A program made the translations under genes and the position numbers. The notes beneath the pieces are model-generated. The model saw only the letters and a program-made list of their open reading frames with translations. It was not told the DNA's origin and did no database searches. This document shows, piece by piece, positions 56,482 to 64,000 of a DNA stretch of 64,000 bases. The stretch's first letter is position 1. The number at the start of each line of letters is the position of its first letter. Source of the DNA: Salinivibrio kushneri. GTDB lineage: Bacteria > Pseudomonadota > Gammaproteobacteria > Enterobacterales > Vibrionaceae. Where the stretch lies: positions 1-64,000 of the forward strand of contig NZ_CP114589.1 of the NCBI RefSeq assembly GCF_027286325.1. The letters run 5' to 3'.

Positions 56482-58182
56482 ATGACCAAAATCGTGATTA
56501 TTGGCGGCGTCGCCGGTGGCGCTTCTGCCGCCGCTCGCGCCCGTCGTTTAAGTGAAGAAGCCGAAATCATCATGTTCGAACGGGGCCCTTACGTCTCGTT
56601 CGCGAACTGTGGTTTGCCTTATCATATCGGCGGTGACATTACCGACCGCAGTAAACTCTTGCTGCAAACCCCGGACAGTTTCCGCGCCCGCTTTAATGTG
56701 GACGTGCGCATCAACAGTACGGTCACTGCGATTAACCGCGAGGCCAAAACCGTCACCGTCACCCGTGCCGATGGCAGCGACTACCAAGAAAGCTACGACA
56801 AATTGCTATTAAGCCCAGGCGCGGCCCCGATCATGCCGCCTATTCCTGGCTTAGATAACCCGCTAACCCACTCGCTCCGCAATATTCCAGACATGGATGC
56901 GATTTTGCATACCATTGATATGAATAATCCCAGCCATGCGACTGTCGTCGGCGGGGGCTTTATTGGTCTTGAGATGATGGAAGCGCTGCATCAACGCGGG
57001 ATTAAAACCACCCTGTTGGAAATGGCCGATCAGGTGATGACGCCGGTTGACCGAGAAATGGCGGGATTTGTCCATCAAACCATTCGCGATCACGGGGTGG
57101 ATTTACACCTAGGTACCGCGCTGGAGTCCGCCGAGTTTATTCCCACCACGCATGTTGCCAGTGATGATGCCGGCGAGCCCAGTGAGCCTCAGCATCTGGA
57201 AGGCGCTTTACGTCTGACCCTCAATAATGGCGACAAACTGGATACCGAACTTTTGATCATGGCGGTTGGGGTTAAGCCTGAAGTCGCGCTGGCGCAACAA
57301 GCGGGGCTTGCCATTGGTGAAAAAGGCGGCATTGTCGTCAACAGTACTCTGCAAACCCAAGATCCCGATATTTACGCGGTCGGCGATGCAGTGGAAGAGA
57401 TTGACTTTGTGACCCATAAACCAACATTAGTGCCACTGGCGGGTCCGGCGAACCGTCAAGGGCGGATGGCCGCTGACAACATGCTAGGAAGCACTGAGCA
57501 TTATCTCGGCACCCAAGGCACCGCCATCTGCAAAGTGTTTGATCTCGCGGTGGCGTCAGTGGGCCAAAATGAGAAACAACTTAAGCACGCTGACATCGAT
57601 TACCAAAAAGTGTATGTCCACGCCGCCAGTCATGCCGGTTACTATCCTGGCGCAGAGGTTGTCTCATTTAAGCTGCTGTTTGCTCCGGATACCGGTGCGA
57701 TTTTAGGCGCGCAAGCCGTGGGTAAAGACGGTATTGATAAACGCATTGATGTCATGGCCGTGGCACAGCGTGCTGGCATGACCGTTGAGCAGCTCCAACA
57801 TCTCGAGCTCACCTACGCGCCGCCGTATGGCAGTGCCAAAGATGTGATTAACCAAGCGGCGTTTGTGGCCACCAATATTCTTAAAGGTGACGCAACGCCG
57901 ATCCACTTTGATGAGGTAGACAACCTCTCCGACGAGCAAGTGCTACTCGATGTGCGCAATGCGCCAGAGCGCGAAAACGGTCAGTTGATTGAGGGCGATG
58001 TGCACATTCCGGTCGACGAACTACGTGGACGCATCGATGAACTACCGAAAGACAAAGAAATTGTGGTGTACTGCCAAGTCGGCCTCAGAGGCAATGTCGC
58101 CTATCGCCAACTGGTCAATCATGGTTTTAAAGCTCGCAACTTAATTGGGGGCTATCGCACCTACAAGTTTGCCAAGGCATAG
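56482..58182 (+). CDS. CoA-disulfide reductase-rhodanese fusion (CoADR-RHD)
   Basis: A 566-residue FAD enzyme with a C-terminal rhodanese domain. The FAD motif IIGGVAGGASAAARARR is at the N-terminus. The active-site Cys is C43 in SFANCGLPYHIGG, as in known CoA-disulfide reductases. A second Rossmann region is at about 155-185 (VVGGGFIGLEM) and the FAD-contact motif at YAVGDAVE. The rhodanese part (about 480-566) has LLDVRNAPERENG and its Cys in VYCQVGLRGN. Homologues reduce CoA persulfides and polysulfides with NAD(P)H and CoA. The ATG at 56482 has GGAG 7 bases upstream. It is probably induced by reactive sulfur through the divergent repressor. Confidence 0.9.
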   Translation: MTKIVIIGGVAGGASAAARARRLSEEAEIIMFERGPYVSFANCGLPYHIGGDITDRSKLLLQTPDSFRARFNVDVRINSTVTAINREAKTVTVTRADGSDYQESYDKLLLSPGAAPIMPPIPGLDNPLTHSLRNIPDMDAILHTIDMNNPSHATVVGGGFIGLEMMEALHQRGIKTTLLEMADQVMTPVDREMAGFVHQTIRDHGVDLHLGTALESAEFIPTTHVASDDAGEPSEPQHLEGALRLTLNNGDKLDTELLIMAVGVKPEVALAQQAGLAIGEKGGIVVNSTLQTQDPDIYAVGDAVEEIDFVTHKPTLVPLAGPANRQGRMAADNMLGSTEHYLGTQGTAICKVFDLAVASVGQNEKQLKHADIDYQKVYVHAASHAGYYPGAEVVSFKLLFAPDTGAILGAQAVGKDGIDKRIDVMAVAQRAGMTVEQLQHLELTYAPPYGSAKDVINQAAFVATNILKGDATPIHFDEVDNLSDEQVLLDVRNAPERENGQLIEGDVHIPVDELRGRIDELPKDKEIVVYCQVGLRGNVAYRQLVNHGFKARNLIGGYRTYKFAKA

Positions 58183-58209
58183 TGCGATCACTGCTTTCAC
58201 ATCAAACTG

Positions 58210-58236
58210 GGTGACCCGACTTGGGTCACCTTTTTT
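58210..58236 (+). terminator. Terminator after the CoA-disulfide reductase gene
   Basis: GGTGACCC pairs with GGGTCACC around GACTT and is followed by six T's. It lies between the convergent reductase and cysM genes. Confidence 0.9.
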
Positions 58237-58254
58237 ATACCTGCTGGTCAGCGT

Positions 58255-59169
58255 TTATGAAAACAGTCCCGACGACAAATAACGATCACCGCGATCGCAA
58301 ACAATGGCCACCACCACAGAGCCGGGTTCGGCTTTCGCGACTTGCAGGGCCGCAAACACCGCGCCACCCGAGCTAACACCTGCACATATACCCTCTTCTC
58401 TGGCGAGGGCGCGCGCAGTCTCTTTCGCATCTTGCTCAGAAATGTCCATCACCTCGTCGATATGCTCGTCGGTATAAATGCCAGGTAAATACTCAGCCGG
58501 CCAGCGCCGAATACCAGGGATCGCACTCCCTTCGGTAGGCTGTAAGCCAATGGTTTTAATCGCGGGGTTTTGCGTTTTTAGGTACTTTGAGGTTCCCACA
58601 ATGGTGCCTGTGGTGCCCATGCTGGCGATAAAGTGGGTGATTTGTTGCTGGCTTTGTTGCCAAATTTCTGGGCCCGTACCCGTTAAGTGCGCCTGCCAGT
58701 TATCCGGGTTATTAAACTGATCCAACACTTTGCCCTTACCCTGTGCCTGCATGGATAAAGCTAAATCGCGTGCGCCTTCCATCCCCGCCGCTTGAGAGAC
58801 GAGGATAAGCTCACTGCCATAGGCTCGCATGGCATCTTTGCGCTCCTGTGTAGCGTTTTCAGGCATGATTAAAATCAGTCGATAGCCTTTAATCGCCGCT
58901 GCCATCGCCAGCGCGATCCCAGTGTTGCCACTGGTCGCTTCAATCAAGGTATCGCCCGGTTGGATATCTCCCCGTGCTTCTGCTTGCACGATCATATTAA
59001 GTGCGGGTCTGTCTTTCACCGAACCGGCCGGGTTATTGCCCTCGAGTTTGACCAAAACAGTGCTGCCTGTCGCTGCGGCTAGGCGCTGCAAGCGCACCAA
59101 AGGGGTCTGACCCACATAATCTTCAAGCGTGGGGAAATCAGCCACGTTGCTTACCTCTGCATGTTTCAT
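58255..59169 (-). CDS. cysM: Cysteine synthase B (O-acetylserine sulfhydrylase)
   Basis: This PLP enzyme makes cysteine from O-acetylserine with sulfide, or S-sulfocysteine with thiosulfate in the CysM branch. The PLP lysine is K52 in NNPAGSVKDRPALNM, and the phosphate loop is EATSGNTGIALAMAAAIKGY. MPENATQERKDAMRAYGSELILV and GVSSGGAVFAAL are typical of CysM rather than CysK. It is 304 residues from the ATG at 59169; a GTG eight codons in, with AGAGG before it, is an alternative start. It is divergent from the sulfate/thiosulfate transporter operon, whereas in E. coli cysM is the last gene of that operon. Confidence 0.93.
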   Translation of the reverse strand: MKHAEVSNVADFPTLEDYVGQTPLVRLQRLAAATGSTVLVKLEGNNPAGSVKDRPALNMIVQAEARGDIQPGDTLIEATSGNTGIALAMAAAIKGYRLILIMPENATQERKDAMRAYGSELILVSQAAGMEGARDLALSMQAQGKGKVLDQFNNPDNWQAHLTGTGPEIWQQSQQQITHFIASMGTTGTIVGTSKYLKTQNPAIKTIGLQPTEGSAIPGIRRWPAEYLPGIYTDEHIDEVMDISEQDAKETARALAREEGICAGVSSGGAVFAALQVAKAEPGSVVVAIVCDRGDRYLSSGLFS

Positions 59170-59390
59170 GAATTGCCTGCCTGATGGGTGCTTTCAACAC
59201 CGCGTAAGGCACTGTCTATCGCCATATCCTACAAGGAGGCTATGTGCGACACGCAGACATTTTTTCACTAACATATACAAAATGGTTATATTTAAACTGT
59301 TTTTTATTCCCTTCGATTGCTTTTATTCTGTGACCTATCCCAACTTTCTTTGCTGATAACAGCAACAAACGGCCATCAAGGATTTTTACA
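59170..59390. promoter_or_regulatory. Divergent promoter region of cysM and the sulfate transporter
   Basis: This 221-bp AT-rich region separates cysM from the transporter operon. It includes TAACATATAC and GGTTATATT stretches of the kind bound by CysB, the activator of sulfur assimilation genes, but the CysB consensus is loose and no site can be fixed by eye. Confidence 0.35.
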
Positions 59391-60395
59391 ATGAAGGTAT
59401 TCAAAACTCTGGCTCTTTCGGCTTTGCTTGCCACCAGCGCGGCGCCGGTATCTGCCGCCGAGCAAACCCTCTTGAATTCATCTTACGACATCGCACGGGA
59501 GCTTTTTGCTGATTACAATCCACTGTTTGCGGCGCACTGGCAAGAAAAAACCGGAGAGTCGGTGACCATTAAGCAGTCGCATGGTGGATCCTCGGCGCAG
59601 GCACGCGCCATCATGCAAGGGCTGCAAGCGGATGTTGTCACCTTCAACCAAGTCACGGATGTGCAGGTGCTGTACGATCGCGGCAAGTTGATCGACAAAA
59701 ACTGGAAAGAGAATTTCCCCAACAGTAGCTCGCCGTACTACTCCACCACCGCGTTTTTGGTGCGCAAGGGCAACCCAAAGAATATTGAAAATTGGGATGA
59801 TTTGGCCAAGGACGACGTTGCTTCTGTTTTCCCGAATCCAAAAACCTCCGGTAATGCGCGTTATACCTATCTTGCCGCACTCGGTTATGCGCAAAAGGCG
59901 TTCGGAAAAAACAACACCGAGCAACAAGACCAATTTTTGAAACAGCTTCTCGCCAATGTGGCGGTGTTTGATACCGGTGGCCGCGGCGCAACCACCTCAT
60001 TTGTTGAACGTGGCATTGGCGATGTGCTGGTCACCTTTGAATCAGAAGTCAACAATATCCGCCAGCAATATGGTAGCGACAAGTACGATATTGTGGTGCC
60101 TAAAACCTCGATTTTGGCTGAGTTCCCCGTCGCCGTGGTAGAGCGTAACGCCAAACGCAACGGCACCACTGAGTTGGCAACCGAGTATCTGTCTTACCTA
60201 TACAGTGAAAAAGCACAGCGCTTATTGGCCGATTTTAACTACCGTGTCCATCACCCTGACGTGGTCAAAGACAATGCCGATCGTTTCCCTGAAGTCGAAT
60301 TGCTGACCGTGGAAGCTATCGCAGGGAGTTGGGACCAGGCCATGAAAACGCACTTTGCCAGTGGCGGAAAACTCGACCAACTGCAACGCCGTTAA
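59391..60395 (+). CDS. Sulfate/thiosulfate-binding periplasmic protein
   Basis: A 334-residue binding protein of the Sbp/CysP family. The signal peptide is [23 protein letters not shown]. The mature protein starts [23 protein letters not shown], followed by [24 protein letters not shown], the sulfate-contact region, and later [28 protein letters not shown]. Sbp prefers sulfate and CysP thiosulfate; I cannot decide between them by eye, and the operon could use either. The ATG has AAGGA upstream. It is the first gene of a binding protein-cysT-cysW-cysA operon. Confidence 0.92.
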   Translation: MKVFKTLALSALLATSAAPVSAAEQTLLNSSYDIARELFADYNPLFAAHWQEKTGESVTIKQSHGGSSAQARAIMQGLQADVVTFNQVTDVQVLYDRGKLIDKNWKENFPNSSSPYYSTTAFLVRKGNPKNIENWDDLAKDDVASVFPNPKTSGNARYTYLAALGYAQKAFGKNNTEQQDQFLKQLLANVAVFDTGGRGATTSFVERGIGDVLVTFESEVNNIRQQYGSDKYDIVVPKTSILAEFPVAVVERNAKRNGTTELATEYLSYLYSEKAQRLLADFNYRVHHPDVVKDNADRFPEVELLTVEAIAGSWDQAMKTHFASGGKLDQLQRR

Positions 60396-60418
60396 TTCTT
60401 TCTAGGTATTGAGACGCT

Positions 60419-61285
60419 ATGCCATCGCTATCGTATCAACGCCAATCAATGCCTTGGGCAGCACGTCAGCAGCGCGTGCTGCCCGGATTTGGCATCAGTT
60501 TAGGCGTGTCTTTGCTGTTCATCAGCTTGATTCTGCTGTTACCGGCCAGCGGCCTTATCATGCAGACCAGCCAAATGACATGGCAAGAATACTGGTTTGC
60601 CATCACTGACCCACGGATTGTCGCCAGTTATAAAGTCACGGCCGGTGCGGCGCTGATTGCCTCATTATTAAACGGTGTGATTGGCCTACTCTTTGCGTGG
60701 GTGCTGGTGCGATACGACTTTGTAGGCAAACGCTTCGTCGATGCGCTGGTTGATTTGCCGTTTGCTCTGCCCACCGCCGTTGCCGGCGTCACGCTCGCCA
60801 CCTTATACGCCGATAACGGCTGGATAGGCAGTGTGCTTGCCAACGTCGGTATCCAAGTTGCCTACACGCCGCTTGGGATCGTGATTGCCATGATGTTTAC
60901 CAGCTTGCCGTTTGTGGTACGTACCGTCCAACCCGTGTTGGAAGAGATCTCCCAAGAGGAAGAAGAAGCGGGCACTGTGCTCGGGGCAAGTGACGGTGCG
61001 GTGTTTTGGCGGATTATTCTGCCGACCATCAAACCGGCGTTATTAGTGGGTGTGGCCTTATCATTTACCCGCAGTCTGGGTGAATTCGGTGCGGTGATTT
61101 TTATTGCTGGCAATATGCCCTACGTCAGCGAGATCACGTCGCTGATGATCTTTGTTCGCTTGCAAGAGTTTGATTTCCCAGCGGCGAGTGCCATTGCCTC
61201 GGTGATCTTGATGGCATCGCTGTCGTTATTGTTTGCCATCAACCTTTGGCAAGGCCGTTATCTAAAACGTATTCACGGGCGGTAA
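60419..61285 (+). CDS. cysT: Sulfate/thiosulfate ABC transporter permease CysT
   Basis: A 288-residue inner-membrane permease (CysT/CysU) with about six membrane segments. FALPTAVAGVTLATLYADNGWIG is a family block, and the EAA-type loop EEEEAGTVLGASDGAVFWRIILPTIKPALLVGV contacts the ATPase. It starts 23 bases after the binding-protein gene and is followed by cysW 9 bases later. It imports sulfate or thiosulfate together with CysW and CysA. Confidence 0.94.
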   Translation: MPSLSYQRQSMPWAARQQRVLPGFGISLGVSLLFISLILLLPASGLIMQTSQMTWQEYWFAITDPRIVASYKVTAGAALIASLLNGVIGLLFAWVLVRYDFVGKRFVDALVDLPFALPTAVAGVTLATLYADNGWIGSVLANVGIQVAYTPLGIVIAMMFTSLPFVVRTVQPVLEEISQEEEEAGTVLGASDGAVFWRIILPTIKPALLVGVALSFTRSLGEFGAVIFIAGNMPYVSEITSLMIFVRLQEFDFPAASAIASVILMASLSLLFAINLWQGRYLKRIHGR

Positions 61286-61294
61286 GGACGCTTT

Positions 61295-62203
61295 ATGAGC
61301 ACAAACTCGGTGAGAATTGGTGACACCCCATGGATCAGGCGCAGTTTAATCGCGCTTATGCTGCTGCTCGTGGCGCTGGTTTTGGTTGTGCCGCTGGTGA
61401 GTATTTTTTCCATCGCCTTCGCGGATGGTATCGCCAGTTACTTCCAACACTTGCTCGCGCCGGATACCCGCCACGCGATTGGCCTCACTTTATTAGTGGC
61501 CGTTCTCACGGTACCCATTAACCTAGTATTTGGCGTGATGTTGGCATGGGCGGTCACCCGTTTCCAATTTCCGGGACGAAAACTGGTCACCACCTTGATT
61601 GATATCCCGTTTGCCGTATCGCCCGTGGTCGCAGGCTTACTCTATTTGCTGCTGTATGGCAGTAACGGCTGGCTAGGCGCGTGGCTGTTTGAGCATGACC
61701 TTCAAGTGATGTTTGCCCTACCCGGCATTGTGCTAGTCACTATTTTTGTTACCTGCCCTTTCGTCGCCCGCGAGCTGATCCCGCTCATGCAGCAGCAAGG
61801 GCAAGCGGAAGAAGAAGCAGCCGTGGTGTTAGGCGCATCATGGTGGCAGCTTTTTCGCCGTGTCACCTTGCCCAATATTAAGTGGGCTCTCATCTACGGG
61901 GTCATTTTGACTAATGCCCGTGCCATCGGCGAGTTTGGCGCGGTCGCTGTGGTGTCTGGCAGCATTCGCGGTCAAACCAATACCCTGCCTTTGCAGGTAC
62001 AGCTTCTTTACGAAGATTACCAAACTCAAGCAGCCTTCGCCTGTGCGTCATTACTTGCCTTTATGGCACTCGCTACCTTGGCATTGAAAGCCTTGGTGGA
62101 ATGGCGTCAACACCGTGCACACGCCAGTACCGCGACGATGGATGAAAGCAGTGCGTCAACGCCTGCCCGCTTAACCTTACAAACGAACCAAAGTGAGCCG
62201 TAA
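61295..62203 (+). CDS. cysW: Sulfate/thiosulfate ABC transporter permease CysW
   Basis: A 302-residue permease partner of CysT. Family blocks are FAVSPVVAGLLYLLLYGSNGWLG and the EAA loop EEEAAVVLGASWWQLFRRVTLPNIKWALIYG, followed by AIGEFGAVAVVSGSIRGQTNTLPL, typical of CysW. AAGGA lies 7 bases before the ATG. The C-terminal 35 residues are hydrophilic and Ser/Thr-rich. It ends 3 bases before cysA. Confidence 0.94.
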   Translation: MSTNSVRIGDTPWIRRSLIALMLLLVALVLVVPLVSIFSIAFADGIASYFQHLLAPDTRHAIGLTLLVAVLTVPINLVFGVMLAWAVTRFQFPGRKLVTTLIDIPFAVSPVVAGLLYLLLYGSNGWLGAWLFEHDLQVMFALPGIVLVTIFVTCPFVARELIPLMQQQGQAEEEAAVVLGASWWQLFRRVTLPNIKWALIYGVILTNARAIGEFGAVAVVSGSIRGQTNTLPLQVQLLYEDYQTQAAFACASLLAFMALATLALKALVEWRQHRAHASTATMDESSASTPARLTLQTNQSEP

Positions 62204-62206
62204 GCC

Positions 62207-63334
62207 ATGCGTATTCAACTGAACAACATCACTAAACACTTTGGCCAGTTCCAAGCGTTATCGCCGTTATCACTTACTATAGAGCAAGGCGAGATGATGG
62301 GACTGCTTGGCCCCTCAGGCTCCGGTAAAACCACGTTATTGCGCATTATTGCCGGATTAGAAAGCAGTAACAGCGGCCAGATCTTATTTGGCGAGCGCGA
62401 TGTCACCCGCGTCCATGTGCGGGATCGCCGTGTCGGGTTTGTTTTTCAAAACTACGCCTTGTTCAAACATATGACGGTGGCAGAGAACATCGCCTTTGGG
62501 TTGCAAGTGATGCCACGTCGCGAGCGCCCCTCCCCAGCCACGATTACGCAACGGGTGAACCAACTGCTTGAGGTCGTGCAGTTAGGCCATCTGGGCCAAC
62601 GGTATCCCGAGCAATTATCGGGCGGACAAAAGCAACGTATCGCACTGGCGCGAGCGTTGGCGACTCGGCCGGAGATCTTATTGCTCGACGAACCGTTCGG
62701 TGCGTTAGATGCACAAGTACGCAAAGAGTTGCGCCAATGGTTACGCCGACTACACGATGAAATGGCTTTTACCAGTGTGTTTGTCACTCACGACCAAGAC
62801 GAAGCACTCGAGCTATCGGATCGCGTGGTGGTGATGAGTAATGGGCAAATTGAACAAGTCGACAGTCCGGTCGATCTTTATGCTGCGCCGAAAAGCCGCT
62901 TTGTGTTTGATTTTTTAGGGAACGTGAATGTTTTTTCCGGCCACTATCAGCAAGGCACGTGGCAAAATGGCAATGCCTTTATTCAACCTACACTAAACAC
63001 GCACACCCAACAGTCAGGCAGTTTGTATGTACGCAGCCATGAGTTAACCCTGGCTGATAAACCCAATAGCCAACTCTCGCTGCCCATGCGTGTGGTCTCT
63101 ATCAACCCGGTCGGTGCCGAGGTGCGGGTATCACTCGCCCCACAAGGCTGGGAAAGTGAACAACTATGGGAAGCCACCCTAACCCATCATGTGTGGCAAG
63201 CCGCACCGTATCAAAAGGGCGATACCGTGTATGCGATGCCGCACCGTGGATACTTTTTCAACGGCACAGACACCGAGCCGCACCGACTCAATTGGCCATT
63301 TTTGACGGCCGATAGCTTGGTGTATGATATTTAG
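62207..63334 (+). CDS. cysA: Sulfate/thiosulfate ABC transporter ATPase CysA
   Basis: A 375-residue ATPase. Walker A is [18 protein letters not shown], the Q-loop [14 protein letters not shown], the signature [16 protein letters not shown], Walker [13 protein letters not shown] and the switch His in [13 protein letters not shown]. The C-terminal 120 residues form the TOBE-like regulatory domain of the CysA/MalK type ([14 protein letters not shown]). The ATG follows the cysW stop by 3 bases without a clear ribosome-binding site, suggesting coupling. It is the last gene of the operon; no terminator was found in the 58 bases after it. Confidence 0.95.
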   Translation: MRIQLNNITKHFGQFQALSPLSLTIEQGEMMGLLGPSGSGKTTLLRIIAGLESSNSGQILFGERDVTRVHVRDRRVGFVFQNYALFKHMTVAENIAFGLQVMPRRERPSPATITQRVNQLLEVVQLGHLGQRYPEQLSGGQKQRIALARALATRPEILLLDEPFGALDAQVRKELRQWLRRLHDEMAFTSVFVTHDQDEALELSDRVVVMSNGQIEQVDSPVDLYAAPKSRFVFDFLGNVNVFSGHYQQGTWQNGNAFIQPTLNTHTQQSGSLYVRSHELTLADKPNSQLSLPMRVVSINPVGAEVRVSLAPQGWESEQLWEATLTHHVWQAAPYQKGDTVYAMPHRGYFFNGTDTEPHRLNWPFLTADSLVYDI

Positions 63335-63392
63335 ATGATTTAGCGAGTGGATGTTGGCGGTGCTCTATCAGTTATCTAGTAAGCATTTACCT

Positions 63393-64000
63393 TCATACAG
63401 ACATCGCCACTTTCAACTCAGAGAGTGAAGAAGGGTAGCCTAGGTAATACCCTTGCACATATTCGCAATCAAAGCCTTTCAACAATGCAAGTTGTGTGGC
63501 GGTTTCCACGCCTTCAGCGACCACGTTGATTTCTAGGCGTTTGGCAATATCAATAATGCCGGCCGTGATCGCTTTAGCACGGCTATCGTTTTCCATCGAT
63601 TGGATGAAACTGCGGTCAATCTTGATTTCATCGACATTAATTCGATTAAACATCCCTAAAGAGGTATAACCCACCCCAAAATCATCAATGGAAAACATCA
63701 CGCCATGGCGTTTGAGGGTATCAACCACTCGCGCGCACTCAAGAATATCATCAAGTGCTGCGGTTTCAGTTATTTCTAGGCACAGGTAACGCGCGAATTC
63801 TGGGTTCAATTGCAAGTAATCGTCAATACGCCGAATCGCACTCTCACTATTAAACTCAACCGCAGAAATATTGACCGACACACGCTGAATGATATTTCCC
63901 AACAGATCACTATCGTGTAACTGCTTGGCGGCTTTTTCGAGTACGAGCGCCGTTAGGTCTTCGCAAAAGCCCTGTTCTTCGGCGAGCGTGATAAAGGTAC
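63393..64000 (-). CDS. EAL-domain c-di-GMP phosphodiesterase (5' part outside window)
   Basis: The frame stays open to the window edge, so the gene is cut at its 5' side and only the C-terminal 202 residues or so are seen. It belongs to an EAL domain: ITLAEEQGFCEDLTALVLEKAAKQL, RVSVNIS (metal-site Asn), LEITETAAL (Glu), IDDFGVGYTSLGMF (DDFG metal site with loop 6), EIKIDRSFIQSM (catalytic Lys), AEGVET (Glu) and the Gln in YVQGYYLGYP. These residues suggest an active c-di-GMP phosphodiesterase. The EAL motif itself and any GGDEF or sensor domain lie outside the window. Confidence 0.9.
   Translation of the reverse strand, partial: TFITLAEEQGFCEDLTALVLEKAAKQLHDSDLLGNIIQRVSVNISAVEFNSESAIRRIDDYLQLNPEFARYLCLEITETAALDDILECARVVDTLKRHGVMFSIDDFGVGYTSLGMFNRINVDEIKIDRSFIQSMENDSRAKAITAGIIDIAKRLEINVVAEGVETATQLALLKGFDCEYVQGYYLGYPSSLSELKVAMSV

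Overview
The window looks like chromosomal DNA of a marine or halophilic gammaproteobacterium of the Vibrionaceae, plausibly Salinivibrio or a close relative. This is inferred from the secreted vibriolysin-type M4 protease, the zwf-pgl-gnd operon, the many GGDEF/EAL and chemotaxis genes, near-50% GC, and a catecholate siderophore locus with 7-1-7 Fur boxes. No rRNA, tRNA, CRISPR array, complete transposon or integrase is visible, so the genus is an inference.

Layout. 1-2650: a Sua5-type tRNA-modification enzyme, a PaaI-like thioesterase, a NifX-like protein and its probable DUF134 regulator, with four copies of a GCNTATGC motif in the two promoters. 2686-6373: gnd, pgl and zwf (oxidative pentose phosphate pathway). 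6592-9370: a LysR regulator divergent from a GH13 alpha-1,6-glucosidase. 9515-11017: a membrane diguanylate cyclase. 11062-13967: small accessory genes all on the minus strand, containing at least one convincing and one probable integron attC site that delimit two gene cassettes.

14368-39930 is the core of the window: a complete catecholate siderophore locus. It holds a DAHP synthase (precursor supply), a FecCD-type ABC importer with its binding protein, the operon amoCEBFAGH (19722-35537), a TonB-dependent receptor, an MFS exporter and a phosphopantetheinyl transferase. Gene order, domain layout and adenylation-domain codes fit amonabactin, known from Aeromonas. EntC/E/B/A homologues make and activate 2,3-dihydroxybenzoate. 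AmoF has a lysine code. AmoG is docking-C-A-T-E-C-T, and its last module lacks an A domain. The stand-alone AmoH has a glycine code and probably charges that last carrier. Fur-box-like sites precede the DAHP synthase, binding protein, receptor, exporter and PPTase genes.

40096-43158: a small membrane protein, a GNAT enzyme and a PF10136 membrane protein. 43624-45453: an M4 metalloprotease with a C-terminal PPC domain. 45723-51198: three family-3 solute-binding proteins interleaved with an MCP and a CHASE-GGDEF cyclase, with no ABC permease, which suggests sensing rather than import. 51273-58182: an RND efflux pair, an ArsR repressor with the SqrR/BigR cysteine spacing, and a divergent persulfide operon (DUF2892 protein plus CoA-disulfide reductase-rhodanese). 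58255-63334: cysM divergent from the sulfate/thiosulfate ABC operon sbp/cysP-cysT-cysW-cysA. 63393-64000: part of an EAL protein that continues past the window.
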